A stretch of 32,176 nt of DNA, from NCBI GenBank assembly GCA_031292695.1, contig JARLGS010000967.1, forward strand, positions 1-32,176. Reading direction: 5' to 3'. This DNA is from Mycobacterium sp. (GTDB taxonomy: Bacteria > Actinomycetota > Actinomycetes > Mycobacteriales > Mycobacteriaceae). Of this stretch, positions 1 through 10,944 are shown piece after piece; the first letter of the stretch is position 1, and each line of letters starts with the position of its first letter. Under the pieces are notes generated by a model. It ran no database searches, was not told the DNA's origin, and was given only the letters and a program-made list of their open reading frames with translations. A program made the translations under genes and the position numbers.

Positions 1-1268
<1,268 letters not shown>

Positions 1269-1288
1269 TTAAGTCCCCTAACGCAGAA

Positions 1289-1313
1289 CCGCCCGCGCAC
1301 GAGGCGCGGGCGG
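1289..1313 (-). terminator. Hairpin between ctaD and serB2
   Basis: A perfect 10-bp stem (CCGCCCGCGC with GCGCGGGCGG) encloses a 5-base loop. It lies 12 bases beyond the ctaD stop. There is no U tract, as is usual for mycobacterial terminators. It may end or attenuate ctaD transcription before serB2. Confidence 0.6.
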
Positions 1314-1325
1314 GTCGGCTGACAT

Positions 1326-3221
<1,896 letters not shown>

Positions 3222-3235
3222 TTACCGTCGGCGAC

Positions 3236-4327
3236 GTGCAGTTTCCGACCACCCGCATCCGACTCTTCAGCGCAGCCGCAGCCGTCCTCACCGCCGCCGC
3301 CGCAACCGTGCTGACGGGATGTTCGGGGCACACCAGCAATGATCCTGCGGCGAGTTCGGCCCCGATCACCAGCATCACCCGGATCGCTACCGCCGGAGTG
3401 CTCGGCAACCAGCGCCGGCCCGACGACTCGTGTGCGCCCGACCCGGCGGCGCTCGATGACGGCCCGCCCACCCGGCAGGTGCACCACGCTGCAGGCGCCA
3501 CCGACGTCAAGGCCGACCCGCAGCGCATCGTGGTGCTGTCCGGCGACGCGCTGGACACGCTGTGCGCACTGGGACTGCAGTCCCGCGTCGTGGCCGCGGC
3601 GACCGCGACGGACTCGTCCGGGCAGCCCTCATACCTGGGCACCGTCATCCACAACGTAGCGCCGGCCGGCACCCGCGGCACGCCCGACTTGGCAGCGGTC
3701 AAAGCGGCCAACCCCGATCTGATCCTCGGCTCGCAGGCACTGACCCCCGACGCCTACGGCGCATTGTCGGCGATCGCGCCGACCGTGTTCACCGGACCTG
3801 CCGGTGCAGCCTGGGAGGACGACCTGCGCACCGTGGGAGCGGCGACCGGCCGCGGCGGCGCGGCGGGCGCCCTGGTCGATGGTTTCAACGCCGACGCCAC
3901 CAAGGTCGGCGCCCAGAGCGATGCTCCGCATTTCCAGGTATCGGTCGTTCAGTTGACCGACAACACCATGCGCGTCTGGGGCGCGAGCAACTTCGCAGGC
4001 AGCGTGTTGGCCCAAGTCGGCGCGGATCGTCCTGCGCCACAACGGTTTACCGATAAGCCCTACCATGAGATCGATATTTCGAAGGTCGGCCCGGGCACTG
4101 ACTTCTCGTCCGCCGACGGCGACATCGTCTACCTGTCGTTCGATTCGCCGGCGGCCAAGGACCGGGCCGCGACGCTGCTGGACAGCCCCGCATGGAAGAA
4201 GTTGGCGGCCACCCGGGATAACCGCGTGTTCGTGGTGAACAACGAGGTTTGGCAGAGCGGCCAGGGCATTGTGGCCGCCCGCGGCATACTCGACGACCTG
4301 CACTGGCTCAACGCGCCGGTCAACTGA
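3236..4327 (+). CDS. fecB: FecB-like iron-siderophore substrate-binding lipoprotein
   Basis: Periplasmic-face binding protein of the FecB/BtuF helical-backbone class, 363 residues. In mycobacteria FecB is linked to iron-siderophore (carboxymycobactin/heme) handling and envelope integrity. It starts at GTG 3236. A signal peptide ends in the lipobox VLTGC, with Cys29 as the predicted lipidation site, followed by a Ser/Ala-rich linker. The binding domain shows the family pattern RIVVLSGDALDTLCALGL, then PDLAAVKAANPDLIL, and ends with ARGILDDL. A TACCGT -10-like element at 3223-3228 lies seven bases before the GTG, which suggests leaderless initiation. Its position next to ctaD and adhC matches Rv3044. 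Confidence 0.92.
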   Translation: MQFPTTRIRLFSAAAAVLTAAAATVLTGCSGHTSNDPAASSAPITSITRIATAGVLGNQRRPDDSCAPDPAALDDGPPTRQVHHAAGATDVKADPQRIVVLSGDALDTLCALGLQSRVVAAATATDSSGQPSYLGTVIHNVAPAGTRGTPDLAAVKAANPDLILGSQALTPDAYGALSAIAPTVFTGPAGAAWEDDLRTVGAATGRGGAAGALVDGFNADATKVGAQSDAPHFQVSVVQLTDNTMRVWGASNFAGSVLAQVGADRPAPQRFTDKPYHEIDISKVGPGTDFSSADGDIVYLSFDSPAAKDRAATLLDSPAWKKLAATRDNRVFVVNNEVWQSGQGIVAARGILDDLHWLNAPVN

Positions 4328-4373
4328 CCTGTCGACTCACTCGAGGACGACAGATCAACTAGTCTCGGCACCC

Positions 4374-4649
4374 GTGTTCCACGTGCTGAATATCACCTAC
4401 ACCCAGCCCCTAGACGTCGTCGACCAGTCCCGGCCCGCGCACCTGGAATGGCTCGGCGACCTGGTCGACAAGCGCCGCATCCTGCTCGCCGGCCGGCTTG
4501 AGTCGCAGGGCGGCGCCGTGCTGATCGCCGCGGACATGTCGGCCGACGAAGCCGACGCCCTCACCGCCACCGATCCGTACGTCCACGCCGGCGTCGCCAG
4601 CTACGAGCGGGTCAGTTTCAACGCCGGTTTCCGCGCGGCCGGACTGTAG
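4374..4649 (+). CDS. YciI-like small protein
   Basis: A 91-residue protein of the YciI/dimeric alpha-beta-barrel class. The core is FHVLNITYTQP, then RPAHLEWLGDLVDKRRILLAGRLE, then DEADALTATDPYVHAGV. The HLEW segment carries the conserved His, and DPY the conserved Asp-Pro of YciI proteins. Substrate unknown. The GTG start at 4374 gives a domain-exact N-terminus. A TAGTCT -10-like hexamer at 4360-4365 lies eight bases upstream, so initiation may be leaderless. It lies 46 bases after fecB on the same strand and probably has its own promoter. I do not recall this gene at this place in M. tuberculosis. Confidence 0.85.
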   Translation: MFHVLNITYTQPLDVVDQSRPAHLEWLGDLVDKRRILLAGRLESQGGAVLIAADMSADEADALTATDPYVHAGVASYERVSFNAGFRAAGL

Positions 4650-4681
4650 CGCCGGAATTCACAGCGAAAACCGGGATTAGT

Positions 4682-4718
4682 TCAGCCCTGGCCGCCGTTG
4701 AGTGTGGTCAGGGCCTGA
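4682..4718 (+). terminator. Imperfect hairpin between the YciI-like gene and adhC
   Basis: Arms TCAGCCCTGGCC and GGTCAGGGCCTGA pair with one bulge and one mismatch around a 12-base loop. The position 33 bases after the YciI-like stop suits a terminator. There is no U tract. Confidence 0.35.
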
Positions 4719-4806
4719 CGCATGCCCATTCGTTACCTTCGCTAATCTTTTTGGCGTACGGTGCACCGCCCTGAGGCAAGTCGAGAATCAAGAGGACAGA
4801 TCAGTC

Positions 4807-5853
4807 ATGACCACAACCGTTTCCGCCTACGCCGCGACCTCAGCGACCGGCCCGCTGACCAAGACCACCATCGAGCGCCGCGACATCGGCCCGCACGACG
4901 TCGCTTTCGACATCAAGTTCGCCGGCATCTGTCACTCGGACATCCACACCGTCAAGTCCGAATGGGGCCCGGCCAAATACCCGGTGGTACCCGGGCACGA
5001 GATCGCCGGTGTAGTCACCGCAGTCGGCTCCGAAGTGACCAAGTACAAGATCGGCGATCACGTCGGCGTCGGCTGTTTCGTCGACTCGTGCCGCGAGTGC
5101 GAGAACTGCAAGGCCGGTCTGCAGCAGTACTGCACCGGTAGCGGCAATGTCGGCACCTACAACGCCATCGGGCGCGACGGCACTCCCACCTACGGCGGCT
5201 ACAGCACCGCCATGGTGGTGGACGAGAACTACGTACTGCGTATCCCCGACAGCATCCCCCTGGACAAGGCCGCTCCCCTGCTGTGCGCCGGCATCACCCT
5301 CTACTCGCCGCTGCGGCACTGGAATGCCGGGCCGGGCAAGAAGGTCGCCATCGTCGGTCTCGGCGGGCTGGGCCACGTCGGCGTGAAGCTCGCGGTCGCG
5401 ATGGGCGCCGAGGTCACGGTGCTGAGCCAGTCATTGAAGAAGATGGAAGACGGCCTCCGCCTGGGTGCGCAGCACTACTACGCCACCAACGACCCGGAGA
5501 CCTTCCGCGCGCTGGCCGGCAGCTTCGATCTGATCATCAACACCGTGTCGGCGAACCTGAACATGGGCGACTACCTGAACCTGCTGCGGGTCGACGGCAC
5601 GCTGGTGGAATTGGGCGCACCGGAGAAGCCGCTGGCGGTGCCGGTGTTCCCGCTGATCGGCATGCGGCGCACGCTTGCCGGTTCGTTGATCGGCGGCATC
5701 CCGGAGACCCAGGAAATGCTCGACTTCTGCGCCGAGCACGACGTCACCCCGGAGATCGAGGTCATCGAGGCGTCCTACGTCAACGAGGCCTACGAGCGCG
5801 TGATCGCCAGCGACGTGCGGTACCGCTTCGTGATCGACACGGCGACCATCTGA
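4807..5853 (+). CDS. adhC: Zinc-dependent alcohol dehydrogenase AdhC
   Basis: Cinnamyl/aryl-alcohol-type NADP(H)-dependent medium-chain dehydrogenase, 348 residues, the normal length. Catalytic zinc ligands are Cys42 (GICHSD), His64-Glu65 (GHE) and Cys160. The structural zinc site is Cys95, Cys98, Cys101 and Cys109 in the SCRECENC segment. The Rossmann motif GLGGLGH lies at 184-190. The ATG at 4807 is preceded by AGAGGA about 14 bases upstream; a longer in-frame opening reaches back to 4702 but lacks family similarity. The gene corresponds to Rv3045. A long inverted repeat follows the stop. Confidence 0.95.
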   Translation: MTTTVSAYAATSATGPLTKTTIERRDIGPHDVAFDIKFAGICHSDIHTVKSEWGPAKYPVVPGHEIAGVVTAVGSEVTKYKIGDHVGVGCFVDSCRECENCKAGLQQYCTGSGNVGTYNAIGRDGTPTYGGYSTAMVVDENYVLRIPDSIPLDKAAPLLCAGITLYSPLRHWNAGPGKKVAIVGLGGLGHVGVKLAVAMGAEVTVLSQSLKKMEDGLRLGAQHYYATNDPETFRALAGSFDLIINTVSANLNMGDYLNLLRVDGTLVELGAPEKPLAVPVFPLIGMRRTLAGSLIGGIPETQEMLDFCAEHDVTPEIEVIEASYVNEAYERVIASDVRYRFVIDTATI

Positions 5854-5866
5854 TCACCTAGTCGCC

Positions 5867-5935
5867 CAACACAATTGGCGGTCGCCAGGTCTGCCCCACT
5901 ACGGGGGTTGACCCGGGCGGCCGCCAATTTCGTTG
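5867..5935 (+). terminator. Long inverted repeat after adhC
   Basis: Twenty-base arms at 5867-5886 and 5916-5935 match at 17 positions plus one G-U pair, with a core AATTGGCGG/CCGCCAATT. The loop is 29 bases. It begins 13 bases after the adhC stop, so it probably ends adhC transcription. The large loop is unusual and a remnant repeat is an alternative. Confidence 0.55.
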
Positions 5936-6013
5936 TCGCTGAGCTTGATTGCACACGGTGCCGCTACTGGTCACGACGGCCCGACCCGGACAGAAGTTGG
6001 CGATAATCATACG

Positions 6014-6208
6014 GTGGCCGAGGATCCAGTTGAAGTTCTGCGGCGGTGGGAGATCGCCGGCGGTGAGTGGCGGGTTATCGGCCGCCGCAGGCGCGAGGTG
6101 ACGATTGGACTGTTCCGCTGCGACGGCGGTGAACAAGTCGACGTGCTGCGTTCCACCGATGTCGCATTGCTCGTTTACGTCGCCAATCGACAGACCAATC
6201 TCGACTGA
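6014..6208 (+). CDS. Small conserved actinobacterial protein
   Basis: A 64-residue protein with the pattern VLRRWEIAGGEWRVIGRRR, then VTIGLFRCDGGEQVDVLRS. It resembles a short actinobacterial family of unknown function that carries a Trp-Arg-Val strand and a CDGGE turn. The frame is open from 5933, but only the part from GTG 6014 looks like the family. A GATAAT -10-like hexamer at 6002-6007 sits six bases before the GTG, so the mRNA is probably leaderless. Function unknown. Confidence 0.7.
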   Translation: MAEDPVEVLRRWEIAGGEWRVIGRRRREVTIGLFRCDGGEQVDVLRSTDVALLVYVANRQTNLD

Positions 6209-6427
6209 GGCGGCACGGCTCGGCAAGCACCCGCGTCTTCACAGCTATTCACAGCGTCAAACCACCGGATGCGGGAAGTGTTGCCAGTAGTGTTCGGAGC
6301 GCCGGCGGTTCGGCTCTTCGTGCATGCGATGCCATGGCGAGCCCAAGCCGGATGTACGCAGTCCACACGATGGAAGCGCCGTGACGCGGGAGAGCGTCCG
6401 CGCCGTCGAAGGAGGAGAGCGTTGGCA
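6209..6427. other. Non-coding stretch before the LpqH-like gene
   Basis: No convincing gene on either strand. Open frames here lack family resemblance. It should hold the promoter of the lipoprotein gene; the only clear signal is the GGAGGAGAG ribosome-binding site at 6411-6419. Confidence 0.5.
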
Positions 6428-6907
6428 ATGCGTGGGGCTATGGTCGGGGTAACTATCGCGGCCGCGGTGGCTGCGGGGGTGACGGGCTGTTCGAATACCA
6501 AATCCGGTACGAATTCTTCTGGTTCTTCCAGTGCAGCGTCGAGTGCGGCACCACCCGGACCGCAGCTGTCGGTCGACGGTCAGCAACAGAACGTCACCGG
6601 CGCGGTCACATGCAACACCGCGAACAACACTGTCACCATCGGTGTCGGTGACGCATCGACCGGCGTCGGAGCGGTGCTGAGCACCGACAATCCGCCAATC
6701 GTCCATGCTGTCGGACTCGGCACGGTAAACGGTGTGGCCCTGGGCTTCTCGGATGCCGCACCTGGCCAGGGCAGCAACGCTGGCGCCGCGGTAAGTGGCA
6801 AGTCCTACACGATCAAGGGCACCGCCAGCGGCACTGACATGAGCAATCCACAAGCGCCGCAGCAGGTGAACAAAACGTTCGAATTGGACGTGACGTGCCC
6901 GCCGTGA
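6428..6907 (+). CDS. LpqH-family (19 kDa antigen) lipoprotein
   Basis: A secreted lipoprotein related to the mycobacterial 19 kDa antigen LpqH. The lipobox VTGC places the lipidated Cys about 21 residues from the start. A Ser/Thr/Ala-rich linker of the kind that is often glycosylated follows. The domain then reads VDGQQQNVTGAVTC, later NPPIVHAVGLGTVNGVALGF, then KGTASGTDMSNP, and ends FELDVTCPP, all close to LpqH. Two Cys in the domain (VTC near the front and near the end) would form the family disulfide. ATG 6428 gives the family-length N-terminus. A TTG six bases earlier has the better spacing from GGAGG and is an alternative start. This is probably a paralogue, since lpqH lies elsewhere in M. 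tuberculosis. Confidence 0.88.
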   Translation: MRGAMVGVTIAAAVAAGVTGCSNTKSGTNSSGSSSAASSAAPPGPQLSVDGQQQNVTGAVTCNTANNTVTIGVGDASTGVGAVLSTDNPPIVHAVGLGTVNGVALGFSDAAPGQGSNAGAAVSGKSYTIKGTASGTDMSNPQAPQQVNKTFELDVTCPP

Positions 6908-6953
6908 AGAACGTTGTGGTGACGAGCCGCAGCGCGGAAAGGGTCGGCTGAGT

Positions 6954-7982
6954 ATGTCTATGAAACGTGTCGTCACCGCTGTGGCTGCCAATATCGGTAT
7001 CGCGGCGCTGACGCTGAATGGCGGGGTCGCAGGCGCCTTCCCGCTCGCACCACCTCCGTGCCCTCCCGGCCAGACCTGCCCTAACGGGCCCGGTGGCTCG
7101 GGTGGCGGTGGGAACTCCGAGCCGCCGAAGTCCCAACCCGCCGAAACCCAGGTACCCGAAACTCACGCGCCCGAGACGCAGGCTCCCGAAACCCAGGCGC
7201 CCACGTCTCCGCCTCCACAGAACACGGAAGCACCAACGTCGGCAGCCCCGGCGAGTAGCGCGCCGACCACGGCACAAAGCCAGGTCACCTCGGCACCGGA
7301 AAGCCCCCAGTCCCGTGAGAATCACGAGTCTGAGAGCCCGCATCCGAGCACGTCGTCGACTGAGTCGTCTCCAAATGCTCCGACGTCTCCAAATGCTTCG
7401 ACGTCGTCACCAAATGCTCCGACCAGTTCAGCGCCCAGTACCACCTCTGGCAGTCAGGACCGCGAGCACCACGAGTCGCCGGCTTCGGGCACCAGTACGC
7501 AGCCGAGTGCCGGGGGCAGTGTGACGGCGAACGTGGCGGTCAACGATCGGCGCCTCACTCAGGAGCAGGCGCGGGATACGCAACCTCCGCACCCGCCGTA
7601 CGAGCCGCCGCGCCGGGACATTATCGCCAGGGGCAATGCACAGGTCGGCGGTCCGACGAACATCAACCTCGGGTTCAACGTCGTCGGACAAGGTGCGCCG
7701 ACGCCACCACCGCCACACGTCTACGGCTGGAATGACGGGCCGGCGCCGGGCGGACCGCCGCCGAATTGGGAAGGCCCGCCGCCCCAGGGCGGCTGGAACG
7801 GCCCCCCGCCTCCCGGCGGCTGGAACCGCCGGTGGGACGGTCCGCGGGACCGCGACGTCGACCGGGCACGCACCGACTTCGGCCCATTCCAGTTCAACAC
7901 GTTCACCGTTGTCCCGGTCTTCAACTGGATGTACGGGGGTTGGGGCTACTGGTTCTTCGGAGTATGGATCCCGCTGTACTGA
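6954..7982 (+). CDS. Secreted Pro/Ser/Thr-rich mycobacterial protein
   Basis: A 342-residue predicted secreted protein with a signal peptide cleaved near residue 28 (VAGA-F). Residues about 40-185 are a low-complexity stalk of PETQAP and SPNAPTS repeats, a mucin-like composition suited to O-mannosylation. Then comes a region with VNDRRLTQEQARD, a Gly-Pro-rich section (PPPQGGWNGPPPPGGWN), and a hydrophobic aromatic C-terminus ending WFFGVWIPLY. The start could be ATG 6954 or 6960. It lies 46 bases after the LpqH-like gene on the same strand, probably one transcript, and is followed by a strong hairpin. I recognise no enzyme domain. An envelope or cell-surface structural role is an inference. 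Confidence 0.85.
   Translation: MSMKRVVTAVAANIGIAALTLNGGVAGAFPLAPPPCPPGQTCPNGPGGSGGGGNSEPPKSQPAETQVPETHAPETQAPETQAPTSPPPQNTEAPTSAAPASSAPTTAQSQVTSAPESPQSRENHESESPHPSTSSTESSPNAPTSPNASTSSPNAPTSSAPSTTSGSQDREHHESPASGTSTQPSAGGSVTANVAVNDRRLTQEQARDTQPPHPPYEPPRRDIIARGNAQVGGPTNINLGFNVVGQGAPTPPPPHVYGWNDGPAPGGPPPNWEGPPPQGGWNGPPPPGGWNRRWDGPRDRDVDRARTDFGPFQFNTFTVVPVFNWMYGGWGYWFFGVWIPLY
7371..7440 (+). repeat. Intragenic Ser-Pro-Asn-Ala repeats
   Basis: The string CCAAATGCTCCGAC and a close variant occur three times, encoding SPNAP or SPNAS units in the stalk of the secreted protein. The number of copies could vary among strains. Confidence 0.6.
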
Positions 7983-7995
7983 GGCCTGTTACGAC

Positions 7996-8033
7996 ACCGG
8001 TGGTGGCGCTCGAACCAGAGCGTCACCACCGGT
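7996..8033 (+). terminator. Hairpin after the Pro-rich gene
   Basis: Sixteen-bp stem with one G-U pair (arms 7996-8011 and 8018-8033) and a 6-base loop, followed by TCCCTTC. It begins 14 bases after the stop. It separates the lipoprotein/Pro-rich unit from the amidase gene. Confidence 0.75.
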
Positions 8034-8074
8034 TCCCTTCTCGGCGGCCTCGTCGCCGTGCCGGGCAATTCTCG

Positions 8075-8806
8075 ATGGCGGTACTCACCAGCGCCACCAT
8101 CGCCACCATCGCCGCCGCAGTGTTCGCAGCGCCCGCCGGAGCCGATGGAGTCTCGGGGACATCGGTGTTCCTCGACCCAGGGCACAACGGGCTGAATGAC
8201 GAATCGATCAGTCGCCAGGTGCCCAACGGACGCGGCGGCATGAAGGACTGCCAAACGGTAGGAACATCCACCGGCGACGGGTACTCCGAACACGCCTTCA
8301 ACTGGGATATCGCAGCGCGAGTGCGCAATTCGCTCGAATCGATGGGTGTGCACGTCCAGATGTCGCGCCCCGACGACGCCTCGGTCGCGTCGTGTGTTGA
8401 TCAACGGGCGGCAGCGGCCAACGCGATGCACCCGGACGCCATTGTGAGTATCCACGCCGACGAGGCACCGCCGTCCGGCCGCGGATTCCACATCAACTAC
8501 TCAGCGCCCCCGGTCAACGCCGTGCAGAGCGGACCCGCGCTCCGATTGGCCGGCATCATGCGTGATGCGCTCGTCGCCGCTGGCATGCAACCAGCGACGT
8601 ACATCGGTTCGGACGGCTTGTACGGCCGCGCCGACCTTGCGGGCCTCAATCTGGCCGAATATCCCGCTGTCTTGGTCGAAGTCGGCAACATGCGAAACGT
8701 CGACGAAGCCGCACAGATGGAGAGCGCCGACGGCCGGCAGAAGTACGCGGCGGCCATCACCCGAGGCATCGTCAGTTACCTGACACAGCGGAGTTCGGGC
8801 GGTTAG
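8075..8806 (+). CDS. N-acetylmuramoyl-L-alanine amidase, Ami1/Rv3717 type
   Basis: A zinc amidase (Amidase_3) that cleaves the bond between muramic acid and L-Ala in peptidoglycan. From ATG 8075 it has 243 residues. Zinc ligands are His37 (DPGHNG), Glu72 (YSEHAF) and His127 (SIHAD), and the catalytic Glu202 lies in VEVGNM. Cys59 and Cys107 fit the disulfide of the M. tuberculosis enzyme. A hydrophobic N-terminus (to AGADG) serves as signal peptide, but it lacks the usual positive charge from this start; an upstream in-frame arginine-rich segment suggests that a GTG near 8000 could be the true start, although that would overlap the terminator hairpin. No L,D-linker or binding domain is attached. 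Confidence 0.9.
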   Translation: MAVLTSATIATIAAAVFAAPAGADGVSGTSVFLDPGHNGLNDESISRQVPNGRGGMKDCQTVGTSTGDGYSEHAFNWDIAARVRNSLESMGVHVQMSRPDDASVASCVDQRAAAANAMHPDAIVSIHADEAPPSGRGFHINYSAPPVNAVQSGPALRLAGIMRDALVAAGMQPATYIGSDGLYGRADLAGLNLAEYPAVLVEVGNMRNVDEAAQMESADGRQKYAAAITRGIVSYLTQRSSGG

Positions 8807-8971
8807 CTGCGGTGAGGTAGGCCATCGTCGTCGGCAAGGCGGTTCCGGAATTCGAACCAAAACTCATGCACCCCAACGACTGTCACGATTACCGAGCCAC
8901 CCACCCCGTCGGCGGCCGCACCGCCACCAACCGAGTCGCCGCGATACGGCCGCTCGCCCGAATGCGCCAGG

Positions 8972-9001
8972 TTGACGCCGTTTGCCGGACCGCACTACAA
9001 C
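8972..9001 (+). promoter_or_regulatory. Sigma-A-type promoter for a leaderless mRNA
   Basis: TTGACG (8972-8977), an 18-base spacer, then TACAAC (8996-9001). The ATG at 9008 falls six bases after the -10 element, where transcription should start, so the mRNA would have no leader. Confidence 0.6.
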
Positions 9002-9007
9002 TTGATC

Positions 9008-9487
9008 ATGACGATCACCCGCGGCCACCATCGCCCGCTGCACCGCCTGGCTGCCGCCGGCGTGGTCATCGCCCTACTGTCGTCCGGGAGTCCCGCAACT
9101 GCGTACGCCCAGCCCACACCCGGCGACGGGGGCGGTGGCGTGACCGGCGTGCTGAACGACTGGCAGAAAGCAGTATGCGCGCCAGGCTCTTTCAGCCAGG
9201 ACGATCCCGCGATCGCCGCCCGTGACTGGCCGGGCGCAGTCCGCGCGGGCACGTGTGCCAGCGCGGTGAATCCCGGTCTGGACAACGGCCTTTGGATCAC
9301 CCAATGGACCACGAACGGCGAGATGACCACGGCGCTTCAACGGAATTTCATGGCACTGTTCGCATCGGCGGTCACCGATCAGACTGCGATCATCACCTTC
9401 GCGGTGGCACAGCCCGAGGCTCGCCCGTCACTGGAGCCATTGACGAAGTTCGGGTTCGTCATTCGCCAGGTTCCGTCACTCGGCTGA
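9008..9487 (+). CDS. Small secreted protein of unknown function
   Basis: A 159-residue protein with a signal peptide whose cleavage is predicted after AYA at residue 34. The mature part begins with a Gly-rich patch, then WQKAVCAPGSF and ARDWPGAVRAGTCAS (two Cys, probably a disulfide) and ends with PLTKFGFVIRQVPSLG. I do not recognise the family; the layout resembles small mycobacterial exported proteins. The start at ATG 9008 is supported by the promoter just upstream. Its 3' end faces the next small gene with only 14 bases between the stops. Confidence 0.75.
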   Translation: MTITRGHHRPLHRLAAAGVVIALLSSGSPATAYAQPTPGDGGGGVTGVLNDWQKAVCAPGSFSQDDPAIAARDWPGAVRAGTCASAVNPGLDNGLWITQWTTNGEMTTALQRNFMALFASAVTDQTAIITFAVAQPEARPSLEPLTKFGFVIRQVPSLG

Positions 9488-9501
9488 CGCCGAGGCGCCA
9501 C

Positions 9502-9732
9502 TCAATGTCCGTGGCTGTGGGTGCCGGTGCCGGTGCCGGTGCCGGTGCCACCCGTATAGCTCGGATGATTGTCTTGGCTGGCCGACGTGTGGCACTGACC
9601 GTCGATGACGATCTCACCCGGCGCACAGGCGATCGTGTTGTCAGCCAAAGCCACTGGAATGCCGGTCGTCAGTGTCGCGGCGCACAGTATGCCGGCAGCG
9701 AAAATACGTGGGATCAATGTCGATAGCGCCAT
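9502..9732 (-). CDS. Small exported protein with Gly-Thr repeat and His tail
   Basis: A 76-residue protein with a signal peptide (cleavage after ALA, residue 30), Cys36 and Cys47 in CAPGEIVIDGQC, a (Gly-Thr)n repeat and a tail of HSHGH. Function unknown; the tail could bind metal. The ATG at 9732 was chosen because it directly opens the signal peptide; an in-frame opening extends to 9801 through the nrdF2 terminator and is unlikely. The location just downstream of nrdF2 matches the small gene Rv3047c, but I cannot confirm homology. Confidence 0.65.
   Translation of the reverse strand: MALSTLIPRIFAAGILCAATLTTGIPVALADNTIACAPGEIVIDGQCHTSASQDNHPSYTGGTGTGTGTGTHSHGH
9521..9550 (+). repeat. Hexamer tandem repeat
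   Basis: Five consecutive copies of GTGCCG (last one GTGCCA). It encodes the Gly-Thr repeat of the small exported protein and is a likely site of length variation by slippage. Confidence 0.85.
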
Positions 9733-9786
9733 GTCCGGACCGCCTGTTCTCGACGTGTAAAGAACAAGGCTAACGCCGAACGGCAG

Positions 9787-9827
9787 GATCGCGGGGCGCA
9801 TTGACCAACCAGCCGCGCCCCGCGATC
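9787..9827 (-). terminator. nrdF2 terminator hairpin
   Basis: A perfect 13-bp stem (GATCGCGGGGCGC at 9787-9799 with its complement at 9815-9827) and a 15-base loop begin 19 bases past the nrdF2 stop. There is no U tract. Confidence 0.75.
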
Positions 9828-9846
9828 ACAGCACTGAACTGCTGTT

Positions 9847-10833
<987 letters not shown>

Positions 10834-10870
10834 TCAAGCTGGATATATGTTTGCCGGATCGGCACTATCG

Positions 10871-10886
10871 ACACTACCCCTGGTGT
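10871..10886. promoter_or_regulatory. NrdR-box-like palindrome 1 upstream of nrdF2
   Basis: ACACTACCCCTGGTGT matches 11 of 16 positions of the known NrdR consensus aCaCwAtATaTwGtgt, including all outer ACAC/GTGT bases; the A/T centre is replaced by C. On the nrdF2 strand it contains TAGTGT, a possible -10 element. Confidence 0.55.
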
Positions 10887-10902
10887 CTCGTCGTGTTGCG
10901 AA

Positions 10903-10918
10903 CCGCTAGACATTGTGT
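10903..10918. promoter_or_regulatory. NrdR-box-like palindrome 2 upstream of nrdF2
   Basis: CCGCTAGACATTGTGT matches 12 of 16 positions of the NrdR consensus. It starts exactly 32 bases from box 1, about three helical turns, which is the paired spacing known for NrdR sites. Confidence 0.55.
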
Positions 10919-10944
10919 TTTCGTGTCGCGCCCGCCAGCCCGTT

